46,411 bases of DNA from Paenibacillus solanacearum (GCF_910593845.1 NZ_CAJVAS010000046.1:1-46411); one strand, 5' to 3'; numbered from the stretch's first letter, positions 14,689-23,098 are shown. Notes: generated from the letters alone by a model not told the origin. Program-made: numbers and translations.

Positions 14689-14717
14689 AGTAAACCTTAT
14701 TTTATGTAAAAATGCAA
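14689..14717 (-). promoter_or_regulatory. Probable promoter for rpoE
   Basis: On the minus strand a -35 TTGCAT (14712-14717), a 17-base spacer and a -10 TTTACT (14689-14694), leaving a leader of about 75 bases. Confidence 0.5.
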
Positions 14718-15060
14718 CTGTCTTCCCGGAAGCCGCCAAAAAAAGCAAAGGAACGCGCATTTTGTCCGCAAGAGCGCAGCACGCCCCGCCAACAATTCAC
14801 GCTTCCTTCGCCCCGACTGTATCCGCCAGAGACTTCAGCCCCTGGGTAAAACCGGAGAAATGACATAGCTGCGGCAAGTTAAACCGTAACGGGCTTCAAA
14901 TAGTCAAGACATTCCCCCTAACATATCGTATGTCGCCGTTTCCGCTTTGACACGGCAATCCACCCATTTTTTGATTTATAGCCATATGCTTATACGGATG
15001 GACATCGTCCCACATACGATGAAAAAAGGAATTCCGATGTCGTACTAGGGGGAATCGATC
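14718..15060. other. Intergenic region between rpoE and the subtilisin gene
   Basis: No gene supported. Short open frames of 30-50 codons on the minus strand (about 14740-14890) lack ribosome binding sites. A small GGAC/GTCC stem lies near 15000-15012. The plus strand ends with AGGGGG before the GTG start of the subtilisin gene. No clear promoter was found. Confidence 0.4.
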
Positions 15061-16236
15061 GTGAATCCATCGACTTTCGCTCTTTGGCTGAATGAGGCTT
15101 TGGAGACGCATGCCGGCTCCGATCAGCGGCACATCATCCGCTTCAGCAACAATCGGGATTACGCAGCCTTTGTACGGCGTATCCGCCGCTACAGCAAGTC
15201 GCTGCCGCTCCTGAAACAGATTCAACCGCTCCATCTCATCCGCGCCATCTCCTGTACGCTTCGATCTACCGCGCAAATCGCTTCCGTCCCGTTCATCCAA
15301 TCGATCGAAACGGATACGCGCATTGACGTTCACGCCATCCAGCCCCGCACGACGGCGCTGCCGACCAGCGGACTTCGGCGCAGCCGAAGCGCGCCGACGA
15401 AAACGCTAATCCCTTGGGGGGTACGCCACATTCGCGCGCCCCAGGCATGGCCCAAATCCAAAGGAGACCGCATCCGCATCGGCGTCGTCGACACCGGCGT
15501 CGACCACAATCATCCGGATTTGCGGCATTGTTTGTCGTGGGGCGTCAACATTCTTCAGCGGCATATGCTGCCTATCGATGACAACGGGCACGGCACCCAT
15601 ATTGCCGGAACGATCGCCGCCTTCACGAAGCATCACGGCATCATCGGCGTCGCGCCCCAGGCGATCATTCATCCGGTCAAAGCGTTCGATCATCAAGGCG
15701 GTGCTTTCGTATCCGATATTATCAGCGGGATTGAATGGTGCATCAAAAACGAAGTCGACATTATCAATATGAGTTTTGGCATGCGGGCGTACAGCCGGGC
15801 GCTGGAAGCGGCCGTACTCAGCGCACACCAGGCAGGCATCATCATCGTCGCTTCCTCCGGCAACGAGGGCAAGCAGGCCGAGATCGATTATCCCGCCAAG
15901 CTGCGCCAAGTCATCGCCGTCGGTGCTACGACGCGCCGGGGCAGTGTGGCGCCGTTCAGCAATGTCGGCAAGCAGATCGATATATATGCGCCCGGCGAAA
16001 ACATATTTTCCACATGGATGCGGGGCAAGTACAGCGAGCTCAGCGGCACGTCGATGGCCACATCGCACGTATCCGGCGTCGTCGCGCTCATGCTGGCGAA
16101 AAATCCGGGACTCAGCCCGCTGCGGGTAAAAACGCTGCTGCGCAAGCACGCCCGCCTGCTGATCAAGCCGGGCAAACGCATCGGCGGCGTCAAAGAAATT
16201 CACGCGCTGCGGGCCGTGTCGTCCGTATCGAAGTAG
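15061..16236 (+). CDS. Subtilisin-family serine protease (S8), apparently not secreted
   Basis: A 391-residue S8 peptidase with the full catalytic set: D144 (Val-Val-Asp-Thr-Gly-Val), H177 (Asn-Gly-His-Gly-Thr-His), oxyanion N268 (Ser-Ser-Gly-Asn-Glu-Gly) and S331 (Gly-Thr-Ser-Met-Ala-Thr). There is no signal peptide. The first 115 residues look like a propeptide-type domain, basic and compact, followed by a Trp-Gly-Val segment typical of the mature start. GTG start with AGGGGG upstream. This fits an intracellular or sporulation-type subtilisin, but export by another route is not excluded. The target is unknown. It faces the ywiB-like gene convergently. Confidence 0.92.
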   Translation: MNPSTFALWLNEALETHAGSDQRHIIRFSNNRDYAAFVRRIRRYSKSLPLLKQIQPLHLIRAISCTLRSTAQIASVPFIQSIETDTRIDVHAIQPRTTALPTSGLRRSRSAPTKTLIPWGVRHIRAPQAWPKSKGDRIRIGVVDTGVDHNHPDLRHCLSWGVNILQRHMLPIDDNGHGTHIAGTIAAFTKHHGIIGVAPQAIIHPVKAFDHQGGAFVSDIISGIEWCIKNEVDIINMSFGMRAYSRALEAAVLSAHQAGIIIVASSGNEGKQAEIDYPAKLRQVIAVGATTRRGSVAPFSNVGKQIDIYAPGENIFSTWMRGKYSELSGTSMATSHVSGVVALMLAKNPGLSPLRVKTLLRKHARLLIKPGKRIGGVKEIHALRAVSSVSK

Positions 16237-16285
16237 CCGCCGCCGGACATCGCCTTGGCGTAATCCGCCGCAGCCAAGACAGCCG

Positions 16286-16738
16286 CTATGGAGTCAACTC
16301 GCGGGCGGCCGTCAATTCGATCCGGAAACACCCGGCCTCCTCGCCCATGACGGATAGATCGTAGCTCCACTGGACATGTAGCGGAAGGAGACTCCCGCTC
16401 CCCTCCCTAAATGCGAAGGAATGTGTAACCGTCTCGATCTCGAGTCTGCCTTGCGGCGTCTGAATATAGCCGAGATGGCGCGTTCCCGCGCGGAACGTTT
16501 GTTCGAATTGCACATCGCCTTGCCTAATGATGCGCAGTCCGGACGGATCGATGCGCATCGTCGTTACCGTGCGGCCCATGCCGGCATCCGGCAGCTCCTC
16601 ATACCGCAAATACGTGCTGCTTCCTTTCCGGTATAGCTCTCCAGCCAGCTGCTGCCGCGTTGCCGGCTCGCTGCCGTTCGCGCTGGATAAGGAGATACGG
16701 ACGCGTTCCCGCCCGGCTGTCGAATGTGTATCGGTCAT
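16286..16738 (-). CDS. ywiB: YwiB-like protein (DUF1934)
   Basis: A 150-residue protein of mixed beta strands with no signal peptide, matching the DUF1934 pattern (a small calycin-like beta barrel). Clues are Tyr-Leu-Arg-Tyr-Glu-Glu near 40, Ile-Arg-Gln-Gly-Asp-Val in the middle and Leu-Gln/Tyr-Ser-Leu-type endings. Function unknown. I chose the ATG at 16738, with GGAG 8 bases before; the frame also opens at a TTG two codons earlier. In many Firmicutes this gene lies near argS and rpoE, and rpoE is nearby here, but no argS is in the window. Confidence 0.75.
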   Translation of the reverse strand: MTDTHSTAGRERVRISLSSANGSEPATRQQLAGELYRKGSSTYLRYEELPDAGMGRTVTTMRIDPSGLRIIRQGDVQFEQTFRAGTRHLGYIQTPQGRLEIETVTHSFAFREGSGSLLPLHVQWSYDLSVMGEEAGCFRIELTAARELTP

Positions 16739-16799
16739 GATCAAAGCTCCGCTCCCGTGTATGGATTGTATTCGATGGTTTCATTGTACTGCACAGAGC

Positions 16800-16833
16800 G
16801 GTCTTCCGGCAAAACCGGGAGACCTGTTTTTTT
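16800..16833 (+). terminator. Terminator ahead of the phosphoesterase gene (leader attenuator?)
   Basis: On the plus strand GGTCTTCCGG pairs with CCGGGAGACC over 10 pairs (one G-U), loop CAAAA, followed by TG and seven T. No plus-strand gene ends just before it, because the ywiB-like gene upstream is divergent. It lies 76 bases before the phosphoesterase start. Confidence 0.75.
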
Positions 16834-16908
16834 CGCAAAAAAGGAAACCCTGCGGCGCTTCGCTGCGTCTACTCTCCATAGAACACCGATCGCGAAAGGA
16901 AGGGCCGC

Positions 16909-17793
16909 ATGAACTATCCACCGAAGACAAGCCCGGCCAAGCTGACCCGGCGAACATTTCTCAAAAAAACGATGCTCTCGGCCGCCGCGATCGCCGCGCT
17001 GCCCCCGGCCGGCTTCGGCTATGCACGCTATGCGGAGCCGAGATGGCTTGAACGCACGTCGGTAACGCTCCGGCTGGACCGCCTGCCGGAGCCGATGGAC
17101 GGTCTGCGAATCGCGCAATTCAGCGACGTGCACCTCGGGTTCCATTACATGGCCGAAGATCTGCTTCGACTCGGCGCCGAAATCAACCTTCTGCAGCCGG
17201 ACATCCTCTGCTTCACCGGAGACCTGGTCGATTACGCCATCGGCAGCGAGGCGGAGACCCGCGGAGCGATCGAGGCGCTCGCCTCTATGGAGGCGCCGCT
17301 CGGCAAATTCGCGGTGCTCGGCAATCACGATTATTATTCGAGCTCCGCCGACGTCGTCCGAACGCTGACAGCCGGCGGATTCACGGTGCTGCGCAACGAC
17401 GCAGTGCGCGCGGAGCGGAACGGGGGCGCCGTCTGGATCGCCGGAGTCGAGGACCAATGGCAGGGCAAGCCCGACATCCGACAAGCGCTAAAGAAGCCGA
17501 ATCCGGACGACTGTGTCGTGCTGCTGAGCCATTGTCCCGATTACGCCGACGTGACCGCGCAGTATCCTGTGGATGTGCAGCTATCCGGACATAGCCACGG
17601 CGGACAAGTCCGGCTGCCGTTCTACGGACATATCGTGGTGCCCAAATACGCCCGAAATTACGTGTTAGGGCTCTATGCGCTCGGCGGCGGCAAGCTGCAG
17701 CTGTACGTGAATCGAGGGATCGGCGTTTCTCAATACCCCGTCCGGTTCTGGTGCCGGCCGGAATTGACGCTCTTCACGCTCCGCAGCCCTTGA
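16909..17793 (+). CDS. Metallophosphoesterase with Tat signal (YkuE-like)
   Basis: A 294-residue calcineurin-type phosphoesterase. The N-terminus carries Arg-Arg-Thr-Phe-Leu-Lys (about 14-19) and a hydrophobic Ala-rich stretch, a twin-arginine export signal, so it should act outside the membrane with pre-loaded metal. Motifs in order: Asp-Val-His (I), Gly-Asp-Leu-Val-Asp (II), Gly-Asn-His-Asp (III), Ser-His-Cys-Pro-Asp (IV) and Gly-His-Ser-His-Gly-Gly (V). Related YkuE proteins act at the cell wall, but the substrate here is unknown. ATG with AAAGGAAGG upstream. A terminator lies in its leader at 16800-16833. Confidence 0.9.
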   Translation: MNYPPKTSPAKLTRRTFLKKTMLSAAAIAALPPAGFGYARYAEPRWLERTSVTLRLDRLPEPMDGLRIAQFSDVHLGFHYMAEDLLRLGAEINLLQPDILCFTGDLVDYAIGSEAETRGAIEALASMEAPLGKFAVLGNHDYYSSSADVVRTLTAGGFTVLRNDAVRAERNGGAVWIAGVEDQWQGKPDIRQALKKPNPDDCVVLLSHCPDYADVTAQYPVDVQLSGHSHGGQVRLPFYGHIVVPKYARNYVLGLYALGGGKLQLYVNRGIGVSQYPVRFWCRPELTLFTLRSP

Positions 17794-17808
17794 TCCGCCC
17801 GATAAGAC

Positions 17809-17848
17809 AGAAAAGAAGCAGCCCCCTGTTGCGGTGCTGCCCTTTTCT
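17809..17848. terminator. Bidirectional terminator between convergent genes
   Basis: AGAAAAG pairs with CTTTTCT and, within, GCAGC with GCTGC. It lies between the phosphoesterase (plus) and the HPr kinase-like gene (minus). The T runs are short, so strength is uncertain. Confidence 0.6.
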
Positions 17849-17868
17849 CGGCCTCGCGGCCTGCCGAG

Positions 17869-18780
17869 CTATATTTGATTCTCGATGCGTTTCATGAAAT
17901 CCTCGACCGCGCTATAGCCTTGCCTTTGCAAATACCAGTTGTTCGCCGCCGCTTCGACCAGGCCCGCTACGTCTCTGCCCGGCTGCAGCTGAATTTCGAT
18001 CCTCGGAATTTTCACGTCCATATAGCTCGAATATTGCTGCTCCTTCTCCAGCTCGTTGTTAAGGGCGTTCTCCTGCCATTTGGACAGCTCGATGTCCAGG
18101 ACGATACGCGTTTCGTCCTGGAACGCCTTGCGCCCGTATAGGCGGGATACGTTGACAAGTCCAATGCTGCGCAGCGCCAGAAATTCTTTGTTGATTTCGT
18201 TATGCGTAGCCAATATCGTCTCGGGGCTGATCTTCTTCAGGACGACGACATCGTCAGCCACGAGCCGGTGCCCCCGGCGGATCAATGTATGCGCCGTTTC
18301 GCTCTTACCTACGCCGGATTGTCCGCGCAGCAAAATGCCGATGCCCGATACGTTGACGCATACGCCGTGAATCGCAATTTCGGGCGCGAGCGCCTTGGAC
18401 AAGTATGCATCCAGCAGCTCGGTGAATCGATTGGTCGGCTCCGACGTGCGCAGAAGCGCGATGCCTTCTTCCTCGCAATATTTCTTCAAATATTTGAGCC
18501 CTTCAAGATTACGGGTCACTACAAAGCACGGCGGATGGTATTTCACGATGTTGCCGATCCGCAGATTGCGTTCTTCTTCGCTCAGCGTATGCAAGTACGT
18601 AATTTCTTTGCTTCCCAGCACCTGTACGTGGGCATGAGAGAAAAAATCGAAGTACCCGACAAACTCCAATCCCGGACGATGGACCCTGGCTTTCGGGATC
18701 ATCCGGTCGAGTCCCGTTTCCCCCGTTAACACTTCCAATGAAAAACGGTCCACCAATTGCTGTACCGTAACCGATTTCAT
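17869..18780 (-). CDS. HPr kinase/phosphorylase paralogue with altered signature
   Basis: A 303-residue protein similar end to end to HPr kinase/phosphorylase, which phosphorylates HPr and Crh at Ser46 and thereby drives CcpA. Kept: the N-terminal domain (Arg-Pro-Gly-Leu-Glu), H138 (Ile-His-Gly-Val), the P-loop at 153-161 (Gly-Gln-Ser-Gly-Val-Gly-Lys-Ser-Glu) and D176-D177 (Val-Ala-Asp-Asp). Changed: the family signature Glu-Ile-Arg-Gly becomes Ala-Leu-Arg-Ser at 202-205, and the later Arg-Pro-Gly-Arg becomes Gln-Pro-Gly-Arg. It is not next to lgt, where the main hprK usually lies, but beside speB. Either a second HprK with a different target or balance, or a divergent single copy. ATG with GAGAGGAGAGG upstream. 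Confidence 0.85.
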   Translation of the reverse strand: MKSVTVQQLVDRFSLEVLTGETGLDRMIPKARVHRPGLEFVGYFDFFSHAHVQVLGSKEITYLHTLSEEERNLRIGNIVKYHPPCFVVTRNLEGLKYLKKYCEEEGIALLRTSEPTNRFTELLDAYLSKALAPEIAIHGVCVNVSGIGILLRGQSGVGKSETAHTLIRRGHRLVADDVVVLKKISPETILATHNEINKEFLALRSIGLVNVSRLYGRKAFQDETRIVLDIELSKWQENALNNELEKEQQYSSYMDVKIPRIEIQLQPGRDVAGLVEAAANNWYLQRQGYSAVEDFMKRIENQI

Positions 18781-18883
18781 AAACTTCCTCTCCTCTCTTC
18801 CCTGTCGTGCCTTGCCCTATTAATTCTACGTCGTCACGCCTATCCCTTTCTATCCCTATACAAAGTTATGACACTTATGCAAC

Positions 18884-18927
18884 AAAAAAGCCGATGCGGC
18901 GGCTTGGTCGGCCAACCGGATCGGCTT
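18884..18927 (-). terminator. Rho-independent terminator of speE-speB
   Basis: On the minus strand AAGCCGAT pairs with ATCGGCTT and an imperfect inner stem, followed by TTTTTTG. It lies about 24 bases after the speB stop. Confidence 0.85.
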
Positions 18928-18950
18928 GTATCCTGCGATGAAACGAAAGG

Positions 18951-19820
18951 CTACTTCACGAGCCCGAGCAGCATCTCGCGGATGAGCTTGCTCGCTACGA
19001 TCTGCGTCTGCTCCGTAGGGTCGTACGCCGGCGCTACTTCCACGATGTCGGCTCCGACAAAGTTCAGCTCCGACTGCGCCATGGCGTGAATGGCCGCAAG
19101 CAGCTCCTTCGAGGTGATGCCTCCCGCTTCGGCCGTGCCGGTGCCCGGCGCACAGCTCGGATCGAGCACGTCGATGTCGATCGTCAAATAAACAGGACGG
19201 CCCGCCAGCTCCGGAAGCACCTTCTTGAGCGGTTCGAGCACCTCGAACGGATAGAAGTTGATGTTCTCGCGCCCAAACTGGAACTCCTCGCGGGAGCCCG
19301 AGCGGATGCCGAATTGATATATGTTTTTGCCGCCCATGAGCGCGGCTGCCTTGCGCACCGGCGTCGAGTGAGACAGCGGCTCGCCTTCGTACTGCTCGCG
19401 AAGGTCGGCATGCGCGTCGATGTGAATGAGCGCCAGGTCGGGATACTTCGCGTACACCTGCTGAATGACCGGCCAGCTGACCAGGTGCTCGCCGCCAAGG
19501 CCGAACGGGAACTTGCCGTCGTCCAGCAGCCCCTTCACGTACTCGCCGATGACCTCGAGGCTGCGCCCCGCGTTGCCGAACGGCAGCAGCAGGTCGCCCG
19601 CATCGAAGTAGTTGATGTCTTCCAGGCTTTTATCCAGGTACGGGCTGTATTCCTCCAGCCCGATCGACACTTCGCGGATGCGCGCCGGGCCGAAGCGGGA
19701 GCCCGGACGGAAGCTGACGGTGTAGTCCATCGGCATGCCGTAAATGACCGCTTTGGAAGCGGCATAGTCATCCGAGCTGAGAATATAGACGTTGCCGGAA
19801 TATTTTTGATCGAGTCGCAT
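18951..19820 (-). CDS. speB: Agmatinase (ureohydrolase)
   Basis: A 289-residue manganese enzyme that splits agmatine into putrescine and urea, supplying putrescine for spermidine. Metal-site motifs are present: Gly-Gly-Glu-His, Ile-Asp-Ala-His-Ala-Asp and Asp-Ile-Asp-Val-Leu-Asp-Pro. The His-Ser-Thr-Pro loop after the second motif fits the family. ATG with AAGGAG about 10 bases upstream. It lies 27 bases after speE in the same operon, as in B. subtilis. Confidence 0.95.
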   Translation of the reverse strand: MRLDQKYSGNVYILSSDDYAASKAVIYGMPMDYTVSFRPGSRFGPARIREVSIGLEEYSPYLDKSLEDINYFDAGDLLLPFGNAGRSLEVIGEYVKGLLDDGKFPFGLGGEHLVSWPVIQQVYAKYPDLALIHIDAHADLREQYEGEPLSHSTPVRKAAALMGGKNIYQFGIRSGSREEFQFGRENINFYPFEVLEPLKKVLPELAGRPVYLTIDIDVLDPSCAPGTGTAEAGGITSKELLAAIHAMAQSELNFVGADIVEVAPAYDPTEQTQIVASKLIREMLLGLVK

Positions 19821-19847
19821 CGTATGGAATCTCCTTAGCTACTTGGA

Positions 19848-20675
19848 TTACTTCGTCAAGTCTTCGACGAACTTCGGCAGCGCGAAAGCAGCCTTATGCA
19901 GTCGAGGCGTGTAGTATTTCGTGTCGATCTCTTCGATTTTCGTTTCGTCCACTTGCAACGGGTCGTACTTTTTGCAGCCCATCGTGAACGTCCACAGACC
20001 GCTTGGGTAAGTCGGAATGTTGGCGCAATAGACGCGAACGATCGGGAAAATTTCCTTCACGTCGCGGTTCACCGTCTGGATCAAGTCGGCCTTGAACCAA
20101 GGGTTGTCCGTTTGTGCGACAAAAATGCCGTCTTCTTTCAGCGCGTCGAAGATTCCTTTATAGAAGCCTTGCGTAAACAGGTTGACGGCAGGGCCAACCG
20201 GCTCCGTCGAATCGACCATGATGACGTCGTATGTATTTTTGTGATCATGAATGTGCATGTAACCGTCGTTCACGATGACTTCCACACGAGGGTTGTCCAG
20301 CTCGCCGGCGATTTCCGGGAGAAATTTCTTCGAATATTCGATTACTTTGCCGTCGATCTCAACGAGCACTGCTTTTTCCACTTGCGGATGCTTCAGTACT
20401 TCGCGGATGACGCCGCCATCGCCGCCGCCGACGACAAGCACATGCTTCGGATTCGGGTGTGTATTAAGGGCGGGATGCGCCACCATTTCATGATATACGA
20501 ATTCGTCTTTCACCGTCGTCATGACCATGCCGTCGAGCACGAGCATGCGGCCCCATTCTACCGTATCGATCATTGCCAAGTCTTGAAAATCGGTTTTCTC
20601 CGTCACGAGCGTTTCGCGAATTTTCGCCGTAATGCCGAAGTTCTCCGTCTGTTTCTCCGTATACCACAATTCCAC
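19848..20675 (-). CDS. speE: Spermidine synthase
   Basis: A 275-residue aminopropyltransferase that makes spermidine from putrescine and decarboxylated AdoMet. Visible: an N-terminal beta domain (Glu-Leu-Trp-Tyr-Thr-Glu), Val-Gly-Gly-Gly-Asp-Gly-Gly with Arg-Glu for the AdoMet fold, Val-Glu-Ile-Asp, and the catalytic Asp in Asp-Ser-Thr-Glu-Pro-Val-Gly-Pro. The start is a GTG at 20673-20675 with AAAGGTGTG upstream; a longer reading to 20780 would run over the promoter and is not SpeE-like. The promoter is at 20786-20813. Divergent from pbpG, as in B. subtilis. Confidence 0.95.
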   Translation of the reverse strand: MELWYTEKQTENFGITAKIRETLVTEKTDFQDLAMIDTVEWGRMLVLDGMVMTTVKDEFVYHEMVAHPALNTHPNPKHVLVVGGGDGGVIREVLKHPQVEKAVLVEIDGKVIEYSKKFLPEIAGELDNPRVEVIVNDGYMHIHDHKNTYDVIMVDSTEPVGPAVNLFTQGFYKGIFDALKEDGIFVAQTDNPWFKADLIQTVNRDVKEIFPIVRVYCANIPTYPSGLWTFTMGCKKYDPLQVDETKIEEIDTKYYTPRLHKAAFALPKFVEDLTK

Positions 20676-20785
20676 TGTCGCACACACCTTTCTTTTAGCA
20701 GCAATATATGTCGGCATCCGGGGATACCGTGACTTAAGGACACATCCAAACCCTTGTTTCAGGGACGCCTGTAGCGTCAAATTGT

Positions 20786-20813
20786 ATTATAGAGGATATC
20801 CCCCAAAATGCAA
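20786..20813 (-). promoter_or_regulatory. Sigma-A promoter for speE-speB
   Basis: On the minus strand a -35 TTGCAT (20808-20813), a 16-base spacer and a perfect TATAAT (20786-20791). The leader would be about 100 bases. Confidence 0.75.
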
Positions 20814-20875
20814 CCCGCCGACCGGCCTCCGAACCGCGCAAAAACAAAAATGTAACGATTTGTTCACCCGCAGGT

Positions 20876-20905
20876 GAATAGCGGTTTCTATGTTTTACCA
20901 TAATG
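20876..20905 (+). promoter_or_regulatory. Forespore-type (sigma-G/F) promoter for pbpG
   Basis: On the plus strand GAATA (20876-20880), 18 bases, then CATAATG (20899-20905). This fits the sigma-G pattern GnATR-N18-CATnnTA with one mismatch. B. subtilis pbpG is a forespore gene, which supports the reading. Confidence 0.65.
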
Positions 20906-20972
20906 GAGAATAGGGGCTTTATGATTCATTATATAAGGAACCGTATTTCACGAGACAAAGGGGCTGACCGGC

Positions 20973-23024
20973 ATGGCCGACAAGCGAAAACAGGCGGAAG
21001 ACGCAAGCGATGCCCGGTGGATCCGCCGACTGAAGCAATGGACCTCCCTCTCGTTGTCCTGCCTGATTCTTGCGGCGGCCGGGGCGATCGTGATGCTGCT
21101 CTTCATGCGGTCGCAATCGCTGCCCGTATCCAAGATGACCATGGCTTCGGAAATGTACGACGTGCACGGCACGATGATCGAAGCATACGGCGGGGGGAAG
21201 AACCGTCAGGCGGTGGCGCTCAGCGATATATCCCCGATGCTGATCGAGGCGACGCTCTCGGTCGAGGACCGGAAATTTTACAACCATTACGGCTTTGATC
21301 CGGAAGGGATCGCCCGGGCCGCGCTCGTCAATTTGCAGCATATGGCCAAAGTGCAGGGCGCCGGCACGATCACCCAGCAGCTCGCGCGCAATCTGTATCT
21401 TACGCATGAGCGGACCTGGACCCGCAAGCTGAAGGAAACGTATTACGCTGTGCAGATGGAGCTGCAGATGGGCAAGGATCAAATTCTGGAGCAATATTTG
21501 AACCAAATTTATTACGGACATTCCACGTACGGCATACAGGCGGCGGCTCAGCTGTTTTTCGGCAAAAACGCACGCGACCTGACGCTCGCCGAAAGTGCGC
21601 TGCTCGCCGGGATCCCGAAGGGACCGCGCTACTACTCCCCGTACTACGACATGGAAGGCGCGCTCAACCGGCAAAAAACGGTGCTGCACACGATGGTCGA
21701 AACGGGTTACATTACGCAGCGGGAAGCGGATGCCGCGGCCCGCGAAAAGCTGAACATCTTGCCGCTGGAAAGCAAAAAGCCGATCACCGCGCCGTACTTC
21801 CGCGATTACGTGCGCAATACGGCGACGGAGCTGCTGGGCATCGAAGAGGATCAGTTCGAAGATATGGGGCTGCGCATCTATACGACGCTCGATCTGAAGG
21901 CGCAAAAGCAAGCGGAGGACGTCGTGAAGGAGCAGCTCGAGAAGTTTCCGGAGCTGCAGGCCGCGCTCGTGGCGATCGATCCGCGGAGCGGATATGTGAA
22001 AGCGATGGTCGGCGGGCGCAATTACGCGGAGAACCAGTTCAACCGCGCCTTTGCCAGCACGCGCCAGCCCGGCTCTTCCTTCAAGCCTTTCGTCTATTTA
22101 ACGGCGCTGAAGGAGAAAGGCTTCACGCCGCTCAACCGGTTCAAGAGCGAACCGACGACGTTCACGTACGATCAGGACCGGCAGACGTATACGCCGAGCA
22201 ACTTCGGCAACTTGTTCTTCGGCATGATCGATATGCGAACGGCGATTTCCAAGTCGGATAACATTTACGCTGTGCATACGATAATGGAAGCGGGACCGGA
22301 GCGCGTTATCGAGATGGCGAAACGAATGGGCATTACGAGTCCGATGAAGCCTGTGCCCTCCCTCGCGCTCGGCACCTTCCCGGTCAGCCCGTATGAGATG
22401 GCGTCGGCGTTCGGTATCCTGGCGAATCAAGGCGTACGGGTCGAGCCGACGGCCATCCTGCGGATCGAAGACCGCCGGGGGCGCGTGCTGTACGAAGCGA
22501 ATCCGAAGCAGGAGACGATCATCGAGCCGGCGTACACGTATGTGCTGACGCAGCTCATGGAGAGCGTGTTTGACCAGGGCGGCACAGGCAGCCGGGTCTC
22601 CAGCGTCATGAAGCGCCCGGTCGCCGGCAAGACGGGAACGACGAACACGGATGCATGGCTGGTCGGTTACACGCCGGAGCTGTCTACGGCCGTATGGGTC
22701 GGCTACGACAAAGACCGCACGATCGGGACGATCGAATCGCATCTGGCGGCGCCGATCTTCGCCGAGTTCACCGAGCGTACGCTCGAGTCGGTGCCGCCGA
22801 AGCTGTTCGAGGTGCCGGAAGGCGTCGTCAGCGTCTACATCGACCCGGCGTCGGGCAAGCTGGCAGGCGAAGGCTGCCCGAACCCGCGGCTGGAATCGTT
22901 CGTCGCAGGGACGGAGCCGACGGAATACTGCTCGCAGCAGCCGGCGAAGGACGATCCGAAGCCGGGCAAGGATAAGCAGAACGGCACCTGGTGGGAAGAC
23001 TTGAAACGCTGGTGGACGAACTGA
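20973..23024 (+). CDS. pbpG: Class A penicillin-binding protein (PbpG-type)
   Basis: A 683-residue bifunctional peptidoglycan synthase anchored by one membrane helix (about 22-45). The glycosyltransferase (GT51) domain has catalytic E98 in Glu-Asp-Arg-Lys-Phe and the Thr-Gln-Gln-Leu-Ala-Arg-Asn box. The transpeptidase domain has S368-S-F-K371, S428-D-N430 and K553-T-G. A short basic C-terminal tail follows. ATG with GGGG 9 bases before. Synteny with speE and a forespore promoter suggest it is the homologue of B. subtilis PbpG (YwhE), which helps build the spore germ-cell wall. Confidence 0.94.
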   Translation: MADKRKQAEDASDARWIRRLKQWTSLSLSCLILAAAGAIVMLLFMRSQSLPVSKMTMASEMYDVHGTMIEAYGGGKNRQAVALSDISPMLIEATLSVEDRKFYNHYGFDPEGIARAALVNLQHMAKVQGAGTITQQLARNLYLTHERTWTRKLKETYYAVQMELQMGKDQILEQYLNQIYYGHSTYGIQAAAQLFFGKNARDLTLAESALLAGIPKGPRYYSPYYDMEGALNRQKTVLHTMVETGYITQREADAAAREKLNILPLESKKPITAPYFRDYVRNTATELLGIEEDQFEDMGLRIYTTLDLKAQKQAEDVVKEQLEKFPELQAALVAIDPRSGYVKAMVGGRNYAENQFNRAFASTRQPGSSFKPFVYLTALKEKGFTPLNRFKSEPTTFTYDQDRQTYTPSNFGNLFFGMIDMRTAISKSDNIYAVHTIMEAGPERVIEMAKRMGITSPMKPVPSLALGTFPVSPYEMASAFGILANQGVRVEPTAILRIEDRRGRVLYEANPKQETIIEPAYTYVLTQLMESVFDQGGTGSRVSSVMKRPVAGKTGTTNTDAWLVGYTPELSTAVWVGYDKDRTIGTIESHLAAPIFAEFTERTLESVPPKLFEVPEGVVSVYIDPASGKLAGEGCPNPRLESFVAGTEPTEYCSQQPAKDDPKPGKDKQNGTWWEDLKRWWTN

Positions 23025-23068
23025 GAACGAGGCCCATTCCGCCCCGCGCCGGGCGTTCCCGGCAACAC

Positions 23069-23098
23069 AAAAAGGCAGACCTGAAGGTCTGCCTTTTT
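23069..23098. terminator. Bidirectional terminator after pbpG
   Basis: A perfect 13-bp stem, AAAAAGGCAGACC with GGTCTGCCTTTTT, loop TGAA. It has T runs on both strands and can end pbpG and minus-strand transcripts from ywhD. Confidence 0.95.

Noticed and set aside
14740..14890. Short minus-strand frames between rpoE and the subtilisin gene, one ending like a protein C-terminus
   Set aside because: Only 30-50 codons, no ribosome binding site, and no family I can name. It could be a gene remnant, but the evidence is too thin.
18841..18880. Possible promoter for the HPr kinase-like gene (TTGCAT-N16-TATAGG on the minus strand)
   Set aside because: The -10 is poor and the -35 lies next to the speB terminator. 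It is plausible but not listed as a feature.
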